Source of the DNA: UBA7803 sp041686955
GTDB lineage: Bacteria > Pseudomonadota > Gammaproteobacteria > Pseudomonadales > Azotimanducaceae
Assembly (NCBI GenBank): GCA_041686955.1
Contig: JAWLCV010000004.1
Span: 30,618-94,617 of the forward strand
Length of the DNA stretch: 64,000 nucleotides
Direction of reading: 5' to 3'
Shown here: positions 1-8,783 of the stretch, in pieces
Layout of the letters: each line of letters starts with the position of its first letter
Numbering within the stretch: position 1 is the first letter of the stretch
Made by a program: the position numbers and the translations under genes
The notes under the pieces: model-generated
The model's database searches: none
What the model saw: only the letters and a program-made list of their open reading frames with translations
What the model was told of the DNA's origin: nothing

Positions 1-105
1 CTCATCCAGCGAACCCTGCAACGGCGCCACCGCTGGCGCGGACGTACCTACCTCCGGCAGCCGGACGGACGTTTCCGCTTGGAGCTCGACGGAGGCGAGC
101 GTTGA
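1..105 (+). CDS. C-terminal end of a probable family 2 glycosyltransferase (partial)
   Basis: An open frame enters from the left edge and stops with TGA at 103-105, giving 34 residues that end WRGRTYLRQPDGRFRLELDG and three more. A WRGR-Y tail is common at the C-terminus of membrane GT2 enzymes of the CruG/CrtQ/HpnI kind, which fits the next gene being CruF-like (cruF and cruG are often paired). The stop overlaps the TTG start of the next gene (TTGA), suggesting translational coupling. Only the tail is visible, so the family assignment is inference. Confidence 0.45.
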   Translation, partial: LIQRTLQRRHRWRGRTYLRQPDGRFRLELDGGER

Positions 106-944
106 AGCTCGCGAACGCTCTGCTGGCAGCGCACGTGGCTGCGGTGATCTTCGGCCTGGCGGGCCTGCTGTACGCCATTCCCCACCCGGAGTGGTGGGTC
201 CGGTCACCCCTGGCCGTAGGCCTGTTTCCCTACGCCGTGGAATACGGGGGAACCCTGCATATCGTGCTGGGTGCGATGGCCGTGATGGCGTTCGGCTTCA
301 GGGTGCTGGGCAGTGCCGATACCCTCATCTTCTTCGCCGCATCGGTGACGCTTTCTCTCGGCATGGAGCTGCTCGGTACCGGCACCGGCTGGCCCTTCGG
401 AGCCTACGAGTACACCACCGGGCTCGGCTATCAGGTGCTCGGTCGGGTCCCGTTTACCATACCGCTGTCGTGGTTCTACATGGGCTTGTGCAGCTACCTG
501 CTGGCGCAGCTCATCGTGGAGCGGCTCGCCGCGCGGCAGCCCGGTTGGGCCGTGGTCGGCCTGGGAGTGTGGCTGCTCACGGCTTGGGATCTGGTGCTCG
601 ACCCCGCCATGGCGCACCCCGATCTGGCCATCCGTTTCTGGGTATGGCACGAGACCGGCGCTTACATGGGCATGCCGCTGGTAAATTTTGCCGGCTGGGC
701 GGGGACGGCCGCATCGTTCATGTGGATTTCCCGGGTCTTCGGGCGCAGCCCGGCACGGTCCGAGGAGACGCCCGCGGGCTTCGTGCTGACCGTCTACATG
801 GTGAACATGGGTTTCGCCATCGCCCTTTCCGCCAGCATCCCCTTGTGGCTGCCGGTCGTCCTCGCCGTCCTCTTCGGCGTGCTGCCGGCTCTGCTGGTGC
901 GGCGCCGGCCGGTAGCCGCGAGCGCGGCTTCGGCGGCGGCCTGA
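102..944 (+). CDS. CruF-type carotenoid biosynthesis membrane protein (DUF422)
   Basis: This 280-residue, multi-spanning inner-membrane protein matches the DUF422/CruF family (carotenoid 1',2'-hydratase; bisanhydrobacterioruberin hydratase in archaea). Recognisable blocks are ELLGTGTGWPFGAYEYT near residues 89-105 and GRVPFTIPLSWF near 114-125, then a WDLVLDP block near 162-168. Known members add water to the psi-end of acyclic or monocyclic carotenoids. The start is TTG at 102, overlapping the upstream stop, with GGAGGCGAG just before it. It lies between a probable glycosyltransferase and an acyltransferase, so its product may be glycosylated and then acylated. The family call is strong; the exact substrate is not shown. 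Confidence 0.8.
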   Translation: MKLANALLAAHVAAVIFGLAGLLYAIPHPEWWVRSPLAVGLFPYAVEYGGTLHIVLGAMAVMAFGFRVLGSADTLIFFAASVTLSLGMELLGTGTGWPFGAYEYTTGLGYQVLGRVPFTIPLSWFYMGLCSYLLAQLIVERLAARQPGWAVVGLGVWLLTAWDLVLDPAMAHPDLAIRFWVWHETGAYMGMPLVNFAGWAGTAASFMWISRVFGRSPARSEETPAGFVLTVYMVNMGFAIALSASIPLWLPVVLAVLFGVLPALLVRRRPVAASAASAAA

Positions 945-947
945 TCG

Positions 948-1658
948 ATGTCGCTCACCCCGACGCAACGCGTAGCCGCGACGGGCATGCGCGCCGTGGC
1001 GGGCATGCTTTGCCGGCGCCTGCGGCTTCGGGTGGAAGGCGCGGAGCACGTGCCCGCATCGGGCCCCGCGCTGCTCGCCGCCCGCCATTATCACAACTTC
1101 TGGGACGGTTGCGCGTTGCTGGTCGCCAGCGGGCGCAACGTCCATCTCGTGGTGGCCCTGGACTGGGCAGCGAACGTCCGCCAGCTCGCGCTCATGCAGC
1201 GTCTGACCCATCTGGCGGCCTGGCCCGTTCTGCTGCGCGAGGAAAGGGTGATGCGGCGGGGAGAGGAAGAGCGGCCGAGCCCGTTCGGACCCGAGGATGT
1301 TCGGCGCTATCGGCTTCGCTGCGTCCGCCAGTGCATCGGGCTGCTGAAGGAAGGCCGCCTGCTCGCCATGTTCCCCGAAGGTTACCCGAACATCGACCCC
1401 CACTTCACGTTGAAGCAGAGCGCCGAGCAGTTCCTGCCGTTTCGCTGCGGATTCGCCCGACTGGCGGTGGCGGCAGCCCGGCATCTGGGTCGACCCATTC
1501 CCGTGGTGCCGGTGGGACTGCACTACCACGAGCGCCCGCCCCGACGCCTTTCAATCCGATTCGGCGCTGCGCTTCAGGTCGATGCCGCGACGGATCCTGC
1601 GGCCACGGTGGTGCAGGTGGAGTCGCTGGTGCAGCGGCTGAGCCAGCCCGCCGGCTGA
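948..1658 (+). CDS. PlsC-like acyltransferase in carotenoid cluster
   Basis: A 236-residue protein of the lysophospholipid (PlsC/AGPAT) acyltransferase fold. The first catalytic block is ARHYHNFWDG (residues 45-54). Its spacing is not the standard HX4D: the two histidines are six and four residues from the aspartate. The second block is MFPEGYPNIDPHFT (141-154), matching the FPEGxR glycerol-phosphate binding loop, and IPVVPVGLHY (184-193) is the usual fourth block. It begins 3 bp after the CruF-like gene. Context suggests acylation of a glycosyl-carotenoid rather than general phospholipid synthesis, but that is inferred from neighbours only. Confidence 0.75.
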   Translation: MSLTPTQRVAATGMRAVAGMLCRRLRLRVEGAEHVPASGPALLAARHYHNFWDGCALLVASGRNVHLVVALDWAANVRQLALMQRLTHLAAWPVLLREERVMRRGEEERPSPFGPEDVRRYRLRCVRQCIGLLKEGRLLAMFPEGYPNIDPHFTLKQSAEQFLPFRCGFARLAVAAARHLGRPIPVVPVGLHYHERPPRRLSIRFGAALQVDAATDPAATVVQVESLVQRLSQPAG

Positions 1659-1753
1659 TCGGTGCCCGGTCAATGAGCAGCCGTCGGGACCGATGGTAGA
1701 GTTCCGTGCCCCAGCCGTACTTGCTGGGTTCGGAGGTGATCATCACCGGTTCC

Positions 1754-3229
1754 ATGGGACGCGCCCTGGTGGTCGGCAGTGGGTTCGGCGGTCTGGCTGC
1801 GGCCTTGCGCCTGCGTGCCCTCGGCTATGAGGTGGTGATCCTCGAGCGGCTCGACCAGGTGGGCGGCAGGGCCAGGACCTTTACCCGCGACGGCTACCGG
1901 TTCGACGCCGGACCCACGGTGATCACGGCACCGTTCCTGTTCACCGAGCTGTTCGAGCTCTTCGGGCAGCGTTTGGCCGATTACGTCGAGCTGGTGGCGG
2001 TGGAGCCCTGGTATCGCTTCGAGTTCGCCGACGGCAGCCGCCTGGACTACGGCGCCGATCTGGAAGCCACGCTGAACGGCATCGAGAGCCTCGAGCCCGC
2101 CGACCGCAGAGGCTATCTGCGGCTGCTGCGCGCCTCGGAACGGATATTCCGCATCGGCTTCGAGCGTCTCGCCGACCAGCCGTTCGACAACCCGGGCACG
2201 ATGCTGCGCCAGCTTCCCCAGCTGATCCGTCTCGGCTGCCACCGCTCGGTGTGGCAGCTCACCAAACGGCATCTGCGCGACCACCGGCTGAGGCGAGCTT
2301 TCAGCATTCAGCCCCTGCTGGTGGGCGGCAACCCCTTTCGTACCACCTGCATCTACTCGCTGATTCATTATCTGGAACGCCGCTGGGGAATACATTTCCC
2401 ACTGGGGGGCACGGGAGCCCTGGTGGCGGCCCTGGCGCAACTCCTCGCGGAACAGGGGGGCGAGGTTCGGCTCGGCGCCGACGTGACGGGGATCGACGTT
2501 TCCCGCGGCAGCGTCAGAGGAGTCACGTTGTCCTCGGGCGAGTTTCTGCCGGCCAGCCTCGTGGTCTACAACGGCGACCCGGCCTTCGCCTACCAGCATC
2601 TGCTGAATGACACGCCCGGCCGGCGCTGGACACCCGAGCGACTCGCGCGTCTCGAGTACTCCATGGGGCTCTACGTTCTGTATTTCGGCACCACCCGCTC
2701 GTACCCGGACGTGCGCCACCACACCATCGTGTTCGGCAATCGCTACCGCGAGCTTCTCGAGGAGATCTTCGCGGGCACCAGCCTCCCCGACGATCCGAGC
2801 CTCTATCTGCACCGGCCCACCGCCACCGACCCGAGCCTGGCTCCACCCGGCCACGACACCTTCTACGTCCTGGCGCCGGTACCGAACATGAAATACCTGA
2901 GCCGATGGGACGAGCACAGGGAGTCGCTGCGCACACGGGTGCTCGATACCCTCGAGCGGCGCCTGCTGCCCGGCCTCGGAGCGCATCTCGACGTGGCCTT
3001 CGACATGACGCCGCAGGAGTTTCATCAGGACTATCGATCCACCTGGGGAGCCGGGTTTTCCATCGCGCCCATCTTCCGGCAATCAGCGTACTTCCGCTTC
3101 CACAACCGCTCGGAAGAAATAGACAACCTGTATTTCGTCGGCGCCGGCACGCACCCGGGGGCCGGGGTGCCGGGGGTTCTCAGCTCGGCGAAGGTGGTGG
3201 AGAACCTCGTGCGGCGGACCTCTCCATGA
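1754..3229 (+). CDS. crtI: Phytoene desaturase CrtI
   Basis: FAD-dependent carotenoid desaturase of 491 residues, the usual CrtI length, converting phytoene stepwise to lycopene at the membrane. An N-terminal dinucleotide fold (VVGSGFGGLAAALRL, residues 6-20) is followed by FDAGPTVIT (50-58), a LLVGGNPFRTT block, the IHYLERRWGIHFPLGGTGAL block typical of CrtI, and a C-terminal FVGAGTHPGAGVPGV FAD-binding motif. I place the start at ATG 1754 because the protein then begins directly with the FAD motif; an extended Shine-Dalgarno (GGAGGTGATC) sits at 1732-1741. An in-frame GTG at 1706 is possible but unlikely. The 3' end overlaps the convergent hydroxylase gene by 50 bp. Confidence 0.93.
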   Translation: MGRALVVGSGFGGLAAALRLRALGYEVVILERLDQVGGRARTFTRDGYRFDAGPTVITAPFLFTELFELFGQRLADYVELVAVEPWYRFEFADGSRLDYGADLEATLNGIESLEPADRRGYLRLLRASERIFRIGFERLADQPFDNPGTMLRQLPQLIRLGCHRSVWQLTKRHLRDHRLRRAFSIQPLLVGGNPFRTTCIYSLIHYLERRWGIHFPLGGTGALVAALAQLLAEQGGEVRLGADVTGIDVSRGSVRGVTLSSGEFLPASLVVYNGDPAFAYQHLLNDTPGRRWTPERLARLEYSMGLYVLYFGTTRSYPDVRHHTIVFGNRYRELLEEIFAGTSLPDDPSLYLHRPTATDPSLAPPGHDTFYVLAPVPNMKYLSRWDEHRESLRTRVLDTLERRLLPGLGAHLDVAFDMTPQEFHQDYRSTWGAGFSIAPIFRQSAYFRFHNRSEEIDNLYFVGAGTHPGAGVPGVLSSAKVVENLVRRTSP

Positions 3230-3974
3230 AGGCGTAGTCGGACTCCATGCGATCGGTGCCCATGAGCTTGTCCCAGACGCGGAAGTAGAGCCCGTAGTTG
3301 CAGCGCACGTGGGCGTGATGCAGATCGTGATGGGCAGCGCTGATGAACCAGCGTCCGCCGAATCCCCGGAGCCACGCCCGGGGCAGAACCTCGTACGCGC
3401 TGTGATTCATCACCGCGCAGACCGTCATCAGCACCAGAATGAACAGCGCCGCCCCCACGTGCAGCGGCACGAACATTGCTAAAACAGGGAGGAAAACGGC
3501 ACCCAGCACCGCTTCGGTGGGGTGGAACGAAAAGGACGCGAACGGCGTCGGGGGACGTGACTGGTGATGCACGCGATGCATCAATCGAAAAATGCCGGGC
3601 AGATGCATCAGCCGATGGGTCCAGTAGAAGTAGGTGTCGTGCAACACCAGATACACCAGGACGCTCACCGGCAGGTACCACGCACCGTAGCGATCCACGT
3701 CCGAGTACAGCGCGGTGCCGCCGTGCTTCCACGACTCGATGACCAGAGCCGCCGGCAGCGCGTAGATCACCGACGCCACGAGCGACCAGCCGATCTCCCG
3801 GCCGGCGCCCCGCGCGCTCGGCCGGCGGGAATGGAGAGGGATCACGTGTCTGCCCGGTGGGCGTCGCCAGAGCAGCCAGTAGAACAATCCCGAAACCACC
3901 AGATAGCGGGCGGCGATGAGCGAGGTCAACGCAGCGGCGGTGGCGGCGAAGGCCGCGGGGTCGAGCGGGATCAC
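3180..3974 (-). CDS. Sterol desaturase/fatty acid hydroxylase superfamily membrane enzyme
   Basis: A 264-residue integral membrane di-iron oxygenase. The histidine clusters are all present: HDTYFYWTHRLMH (112-124), HRVHH (133-137), and HHDLHH (215-220) followed by NYGLYFRVWDKLMGT, a block typical of the C5-sterol-desaturase branch. It is embedded in the crt cluster, convergent with crtI and divergent from crtY, so it may hydroxylate a carotenoid ring (CrtG-like 2-hydroxylation is one possibility) rather than a sterol. I cannot decide that from sequence. No separate crtW ketolase is visible in the window. Confidence 0.8.
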   Translation of the reverse strand: MIPLDPAAFAATAAALTSLIAARYLVVSGLFYWLLWRRPPGRHVIPLHSRRPSARGAGREIGWSLVASVIYALPAALVIESWKHGGTALYSDVDRYGAWYLPVSVLVYLVLHDTYFYWTHRLMHLPGIFRLMHRVHHQSRPPTPFASFSFHPTEAVLGAVFLPVLAMFVPLHVGAALFILVLMTVCAVMNHSAYEVLPRAWLRGFGGRWFISAAHHDLHHAHVRCNYGLYFRVWDKLMGTDRMESDYAFMERSAARGSPPPSPS

Positions 3975-4000
3975 GGCAACCCTCGGGCGTGGGCATGCAT

Positions 4001-4020
4001 CGACGTCGAGTGTAGTACAC
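4001..4020. promoter_or_regulatory. Palindromes in the divergent hydroxylase/crtY promoter region
   Basis: The 89-bp space between two divergent starts holds CGACGTCG (4001-4008) and GTGTAGTACAC (4010-4020), an exact inverted repeat with one central base. Position suggests a shared operator for both directions. No specific regulator can be named. Confidence 0.3.
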
Positions 4021-4063
4021 GGTCCGCCGGGAGTGCCATGAGCTCGTCCCCGCTGGCGACGTC

Positions 4064-5218
4064 ATGTTCGACCTGATCCTGGCAGGCGGCGGACTTGCCA
4101 ACGGCCTGCTCGCGTACCGCCTGGCGCAACGCCGGCCGGAGCTGCGGATTCTATTGGTCGAGCGCGACCGTCGTCTCGGCGGCACCCACACCTGGTCGTT
4201 CTTCGGCACGGATCTCACCGCGGCACAGCACGAATGGATGGCGCCATTCATCGATCACCGCTGGCCATTCTACGACGTGGCGTTTCCGGGGCTGCGAAGG
4301 CGCATCCAAACTTCCTACTGCTCCTTCTCCGACGACCGCTTTCACACCGTGATCTCGGATCTATTGCGCGACGCGGTGCGGCTCGATACCACGATCCACG
4401 CCATCGATCCCGGGGGCGTGACGCTGACGGACGGCCAGCGTCTGGAGGCCCGCGCCGTGATCGACGGCCGGGGGTACCGTCCCTCCTCCGAGCTGGTGCT
4501 GGCCTTCCAGAAATTCACGGGGGAGGTGTTGGAACTCACCGGGGAACACCACCTGGCCGGGCCGATCCTGATGGATGCCACCGTTCCCCAACAACAAGGG
4601 TTCCGGTTCTTCTACACGCTGCCCCTCACCCGGCGCCGCCTGCTCGTAGAAGACACTCGATACAGCGATGACTGGCTGTTGGAACCAGAGCGTGATGCCG
4701 TGGGAATCGAAGAGTACGCCCGCGGCCGAGGCTGGAGGGTAGGTAACGTGCTGCGCCGGGAAACCGGGGTTCTCCCGGTGGCGCTTGCGGGCGATATCGC
4801 CGCTCTGTGGGGCGCTGCCGGCAACGTGCCGCTGTCCGGCCTGCGGGCAGGGCTGTTTCACGCCACCACGGGCTACTCTCTGCCCGAGGCGGTGCGTCTG
4901 GCCGATCGCCTGGCCGACCTTCCGGAGACCATGACCAGCGCCAGCGTCAGCCGCGTGATCGCCGAGCACGCCACCGCGCATTGGCTGCGGCAGGGCTTCT
5001 ACCGTCTGCTCAACCGAATGCTGTTCCGCGCCGCCCGGCCGGAGGAACGCTTTCGGGTGTTCCAGCACTTCTACCGCCTTCCCCAAGGGGTCATCGAGCG
5101 CTTCTACGCCGGCCGGCTCACGCGCCGTGACCAGCTCCGGATCCTCTCCGGAAGGCCGCCAGTTCACCTGGGGCGGGCTCTCGCCGTGGTTCGGGAATCG
5201 GCGCTGGGGAGCGGTTAG
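4064..5218 (+). CDS. crtY: Lycopene beta-cyclase CrtY
   Basis: Flavoprotein of 384 residues that forms beta-ionone rings on lycopene. The FAD-binding start LILAGGGLANGLLAYRL (residues 4-20) and the family hallmark GGTHTWSFF (39-47) are clear. The length matches proteobacterial CrtY. The start ATG at 4064 has a weak ribosome site. The stop at 5216-5218 directly abuts the GTG of crtB, so the two are probably translated together. Confidence 0.93.
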   Translation: MFDLILAGGGLANGLLAYRLAQRRPELRILLVERDRRLGGTHTWSFFGTDLTAAQHEWMAPFIDHRWPFYDVAFPGLRRRIQTSYCSFSDDRFHTVISDLLRDAVRLDTTIHAIDPGGVTLTDGQRLEARAVIDGRGYRPSSELVLAFQKFTGEVLELTGEHHLAGPILMDATVPQQQGFRFFYTLPLTRRRLLVEDTRYSDDWLLEPERDAVGIEEYARGRGWRVGNVLRRETGVLPVALAGDIAALWGAAGNVPLSGLRAGLFHATTGYSLPEAVRLADRLADLPETMTSASVSRVIAEHATAHWLRQGFYRLLNRMLFRAARPEERFRVFQHFYRLPQGVIERFYAGRLTRRDQLRILSGRPPVHLGRALAVVRESALGSG

Positions 5219-6181
5219 GTGGACCCTTTGTTGGCCTACAGCCGGGAAACCATCGCGCGGGGCTCGAAGAGCTTCGCGCTGGCCGCCCGGCTGTTCGATC
5301 GTCGGACGCGGGCCCGGGCGCTCTTGCTCTACGCCTGGTGCCGGCACTGCGACGACCAGATCGACGGCCAGGAGCTCGGTGCCGAGCCACGGCAACCCGA
5401 GCGGGCCGTCCAGGAATCGCGCCTGCGAGTCATTCACGGGCAGACCCGTGCCGCCATGGCCGGGAAACCCCAGGCGCATCCCGCATTTCGGGGTCTGCAA
5501 CAGGTGATGCTGGAATGTCAGATCCCGCCGCGGTATCCCCTGGAGCTGCTGGAGGGCCTCGCCATGGACGTGCGCGGCGAGCGTTATCGGACGCTCGCCG
5601 ACACACTCGGCTACTGCTATCACGTGGCCGGCACCGTCGGCGCCATGATGGCACGGGTAATGGGCGTGGCGGATCCATCTACCGTCATCCGCGGCATTCA
5701 TCTCGGCATCGGTCTGCAGCTCACGAACATCGCCCGCGACGTCATGGACGATGCCCGGGTGGGCCGGGTTTACCTGCCGTCCGAGTGGTTGGAGGAAGAG
5801 CGGGTGGAACCGGCGCCGGACGACATCCTCAGGAAGCCCCGAAATGCCTGGTGCGTAGCCCGGCGGCTTCTCGACGAGGCGGAGCCTTACTACGCCTCCG
5901 CCGAATGCGGCGTCGCCCGCCTCCCGTTCCGCAGCGCCTGGGCCGTGAACGCGGCGGCGCGCGTGTATCGCGAGATCGGCGCCCTGGTTCGCGCAGGGGG
6001 CGCTGATGCGTGGTCGAGCCGGGTGGCCGTTCCCAAGGGGAGGAAGCTGGCGCTGTTGCTGCAGGCCGGCGCGGGCACGGTGAAGCTCAGGCGCCGGGCC
6101 GATGGCATTCAGCCTCCGGACCCATCGAGTCTCTGGGCGCCTGTCGTAACGGAGGAGCCTGCATACCCGTCGAAGCGATGA
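5219..6181 (+). CDS. crtB: Phytoene synthase CrtB
   Basis: Squalene/phytoene synthase family, 320 residues, condensing two geranylgeranyl diphosphates to phytoene. Both aspartate-rich metal sites are visible: CRHCDDQID (41-49) and ARDVMDD (172-178) followed by GRVYLP. The GTG start directly follows the crtY stop, with GGGGAG about seven bases before it inside the end of crtY. The last 73 bp overlap the convergent 3' end of crtZ, an unusually long convergent overlap that would make complementary transcript ends. Confidence 0.93.
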   Translation: MDPLLAYSRETIARGSKSFALAARLFDRRTRARALLLYAWCRHCDDQIDGQELGAEPRQPERAVQESRLRVIHGQTRAAMAGKPQAHPAFRGLQQVMLECQIPPRYPLELLEGLAMDVRGERYRTLADTLGYCYHVAGTVGAMMARVMGVADPSTVIRGIHLGIGLQLTNIARDVMDDARVGRVYLPSEWLEEERVEPAPDDILRKPRNAWCVARRLLDEAEPYYASAECGVARLPFRSAWAVNAAARVYREIGALVRAGGADAWSSRVAVPKGRKLALLLQAGAGTVKLRRRADGIQPPDPSSLWAPVVTEEPAYPSKR

Positions 6182-6654
6182 CCTTCCGCCTCCAGCCGCC
6201 GCATCTCCGAGCGCAGCCGGGAAACCGGCGGCGCCACCAGGAATCCGTAGGACACCGCGCCTCGCCGGGCACTCGAGGCGTGATGCAACCGGTGGGCGTG
6301 GACGATGCGCTGGAGGTATCCAGAAGCCGGCCGATAACCGTGGCCGATACGTCGGTGGACCAGCACGTCGTGAAACAGGAAGTAACATACGCCGTACCCG
6401 GCGACGCCGAGTCCGGCCCAGAGTGCCGTCACATGGACGTTCGTGCCCAGGTAGATGAGGATCATGGAAGGCACGCTGAAGAAGACGGCGAAAAGGTCGT
6501 TCTTCTCGAGCGTTCCCCGCCGCGGCCGATGATGGGATCGGTGCAGGCACCACAGCGGCCCGTGCATGAGATAGCGATGACTCAGATAGGCCACCGGCTC
6601 CATCAGTGCGAGTGCGCCGAGAAACGTGGCAATGGCGAGCAGTGCTTCGGTCAC
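6109..6654 (-). CDS. crtZ: Beta-carotene hydroxylase CrtZ
   Basis: Membrane di-iron 3-hydroxylase of 181 residues acting on beta-ionone rings (beta-carotene to zeaxanthin). The histidine motifs are HRYLMH (26-31), HRSHH (38-42), HDVLVH (95-100) and HAHRLHH (119-125). The start overlaps the crtE stop by four bases (ATGA, 6651-6654), so crtE and crtZ form one unit. The C-terminal coding part overlaps crtB on the other strand. Confidence 0.92.
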   Translation of the reverse strand: MTEALLAIATFLGALALMEPVAYLSHRYLMHGPLWCLHRSHHRPRRGTLEKNDLFAVFFSVPSMILIYLGTNVHVTALWAGLGVAGYGVCYFLFHDVLVHRRIGHGYRPASGYLQRIVHAHRLHHASSARRGAVSYGFLVAPPVSRLRSEMRRLEAEGHRFDGYAGSSVTTGAQRLDGSGG

Positions 6655-7595
6655 GGCGTCGAACCGGACCGCCGGCGATAGCCGTCGATCATGACCTCAA
6701 GAAACGCCGCCAGGACGGGATGCTGCCGGCGCGAATTCACCACGGCGCGGAGGGCGCGGCGGCATCGCTCCAGCGCCAGCGCTTCCGCGGCACTGCGATC
6801 CATGACGCTGCTGAAGGTGGGCTTGTCAGCGTCCTGCTCGACGTCTTTACCGAGGGCGGCGTCGTCGCCGAAGGTGTCCAGCAGATCGTCGAAAATCTGA
6901 AAGGCGAGTCCGGCGTGACCGGCGTACCGGCTCAAGGCCTCGACCTCCGCTTCGTCGGCGCGAGCGACCCGGGCGCCTATCCGCACGCTGGTCACGAACA
7001 GTGTCGCGGTCTTCTTCGATTCCATGCGCTCGAGGCTTTCCCTATCGCGAATCGACGCACCGCCTCGTAGATCGCTGGCCTGCCCACCCGCCAGCCCGCT
7101 CAAGCCGATGGCATCCGCGAGCATTCCCACCAGCTCGGCCCGCTGATCGCCATCCAGCCCCGCGCTGCGCGACACCACCCCGAAGGCTTCGCTGATGAGG
7201 GTCACTGCGGCAAGGCTCGCCAGATCGTCCCCGTAGACCCGATGGTTCGCCGGCTTGCCGCGTCTCACGGCGGCGTCGTCCATGCACGGCAGGTCGTCGA
7301 GAATCAGAGACGCGGTATGAACCATCTCCACGGCGCAAGCCGGATCCAGAGCGACCGTGGGATCGGCACCGAGGCTACGCGCGGTGAGCACCGCGAGAAC
7401 GGGGCGCAGGCGCTTACCGCCGCCGAGAAGGCTGTAGCCGACGGCATCCGCCAGCCGATGGCCGGACGAGTCGGCTCTAGGCGTGAGCTCCCCAAGGCGC
7501 CGATCCACCAGGACGCGGATCTCCCCTATGGCATCGATGCACGGTGCCAGCAGTTCCGGCGCTACTCGCTCTGGTTTCCCTTCCCGAACCAGCAC
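6651..7595 (-). CDS. crtE: Geranylgeranyl diphosphate synthase CrtE
   Basis: Polyprenyl synthase of 314 residues supplying GGPP to CrtB. It has GGGKRLRP (58-65), the first aspartate-rich motif DDLPCMDD (100-107) and the second DDLLD (236-240). The start is GTG at 7595 with AAGGAG five bases upstream. It is first gene of a crtE-crtZ pair on the minus strand, downstream of the ABC genes. A 96-bp space separates it from the permease. Confidence 0.92.
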   Translation of the reverse strand: MLVREGKPERVAPELLAPCIDAIGEIRVLVDRRLGELTPRADSSGHRLADAVGYSLLGGGKRLRPVLAVLTARSLGADPTVALDPACAVEMVHTASLILDDLPCMDDAAVRRGKPANHRVYGDDLASLAAVTLISEAFGVVSRSAGLDGDQRAELVGMLADAIGLSGLAGGQASDLRGGASIRDRESLERMESKKTATLFVTSVRIGARVARADEAEVEALSRYAGHAGLAFQIFDDLLDTFGDDAALGKDVEQDADKPTFSSVMDRSAAEALALERCRRALRAVVNSRRQHPVLAAFLEVMIDGYRRRSGSTP

Positions 7596-7691
7596 GCAGG
7601 CTCCTTCGCGCGGCGATCGCCGGCGGCCAGGGACCGAGGACGAAAGATTCTGGTGGAAACCGCGACCACGTGCAATGCGCTTTCCCGGTGC

Positions 7692-8783
7692 TCACCCCCT
7701 CACGCTCCGTCTCGCCAGGGCGACCGCCAGCGCCAGAGCCGCAAGACCGCTGCCGAGCAGAACCAGGCAAGGGATCGCCACCTCGGCGAGACTCTGCTCC
7801 CGCCAGAAGATGCCGCCGTAGGCCTCCACGGCCCACGTATTCGGCGTGAGCCAGCCCAGCGACTGGAAGGCGGGAGGCATGACGTAGCGTGGCACCATGC
7901 TGCCGCCGATGGCGGAGACCACCAGGATCGCCAGGGTGGAGAGCGTCTGGGCCTGCCGGCGGCTGCCACTGGCGGTGACCAGCAACATCGACAGCCCTGC
8001 TGCCGTCGTGGCCGCGCACGAGGTCACCACCAGCCATTCTCCGAGACGTGCAGGCAGCCCGACGCCGAAAGCCAACCAGGCGATGACGAATATGACGCCC
8101 ACCTGCACTATCCCTTGGGCCAGCAGGTAGAGGAACTTGCCGTGCACCAGCACGTCGATCCCGCCCGGGCCCGCCAGCACCCGATCGATGATCCCTGATT
8201 CCCGCTCGTCCAGCAGACTCATGGCGCCACTGGCCGAGGCGAAGAGCAGAAACATGAAGCTCACTGCTCCCGCCGCATAGGCCACCTCGTGCTCCGCACC
8301 CCCTGCGCCGAACACGCTACGCGAGGTGATGAGCACCGGACTCGCCTTCCCCGTTCGCGGGCCGGAACGCAACGCGATCAGCGCGCCTTGCAGCTCACCC
8401 CGAAGCACCTCTCCCGCCGCGCCCCGGGCCGGGTCGACGAGCAGCAGCACGTCGAGCCCGCCTCCGTCGCCGGCACGCAGGACGATGCCCGCATCGATTC
8501 TCCCATGACGCACCAGCTCCGCCACACGGTCGGCCTCGACCGGCTCCGCCGGGGTCACGCGCAGCCGAGGCGACTCTCGAAGGGCCTCGAGCAACCGGGC
8601 CGAATCCGAAGAGCCGGCCTCGTCCGCGATGGCCGTGGCGATTGTCAGGCGACCGCTCGCGGTGGCGGCGAAGATTTCGGCGAAGATGACGAAGAAGATG
8701 CCGGGCAGCGCGAATGCCAGCAGCAGCGCCCCACGGTCGCGCACGAGCTCCAGAAACATGGCTCGGAAGATGGCGCCGATCAT
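7692..8783 (-). CDS. ABC-2 type transporter permease
   Basis: A 363-residue permease of the ABC-2 family: one N-terminal membrane segment (MFLELVRDRGALLLAFALPG region), a large extracytoplasmic domain, then five or so C-terminal membrane segments. ATG at 8783 overlaps the ATPase stop (ATGA, 8780-8783), so it pairs with the gene before it. Same strand as crtE. An envelope lipid or pigment conjugate is a conceivable substrate, but nothing in the sequence fixes it. Confidence 0.82.
   Translation of the reverse strand: MIGAIFRAMFLELVRDRGALLLAFALPGIFFVIFAEIFAATASGRLTIATAIADEAGSSDSARLLEALRESPRLRVTPAEPVEADRVAELVRHGRIDAGIVLRAGDGGGLDVLLLVDPARGAAGEVLRGELQGALIALRSGPRTGKASPVLITSRSVFGAGGAEHEVAYAAGAVSFMFLLFASASGAMSLLDERESGIIDRVLAGPGGIDVLVHGKFLYLLAQGIVQVGVIFVIAWLAFGVGLPARLGEWLVVTSCAATTAAGLSMLLVTASGSRRQAQTLSTLAILVVSAIGGSMVPRYVMPPAFQSLGWLTPNTWAVEAYGGIFWREQSLAEVAIPCLVLLGSGLAALALAVALARRSVRG

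Noticed and set aside
191..1699. A 502-codon open frame over the CruF-like and acyltransferase genes
   Set aside because: Arg/Ala/Gly-rich low-complexity translation in a shifted frame of two clear genes; typical for high-GC DNA.
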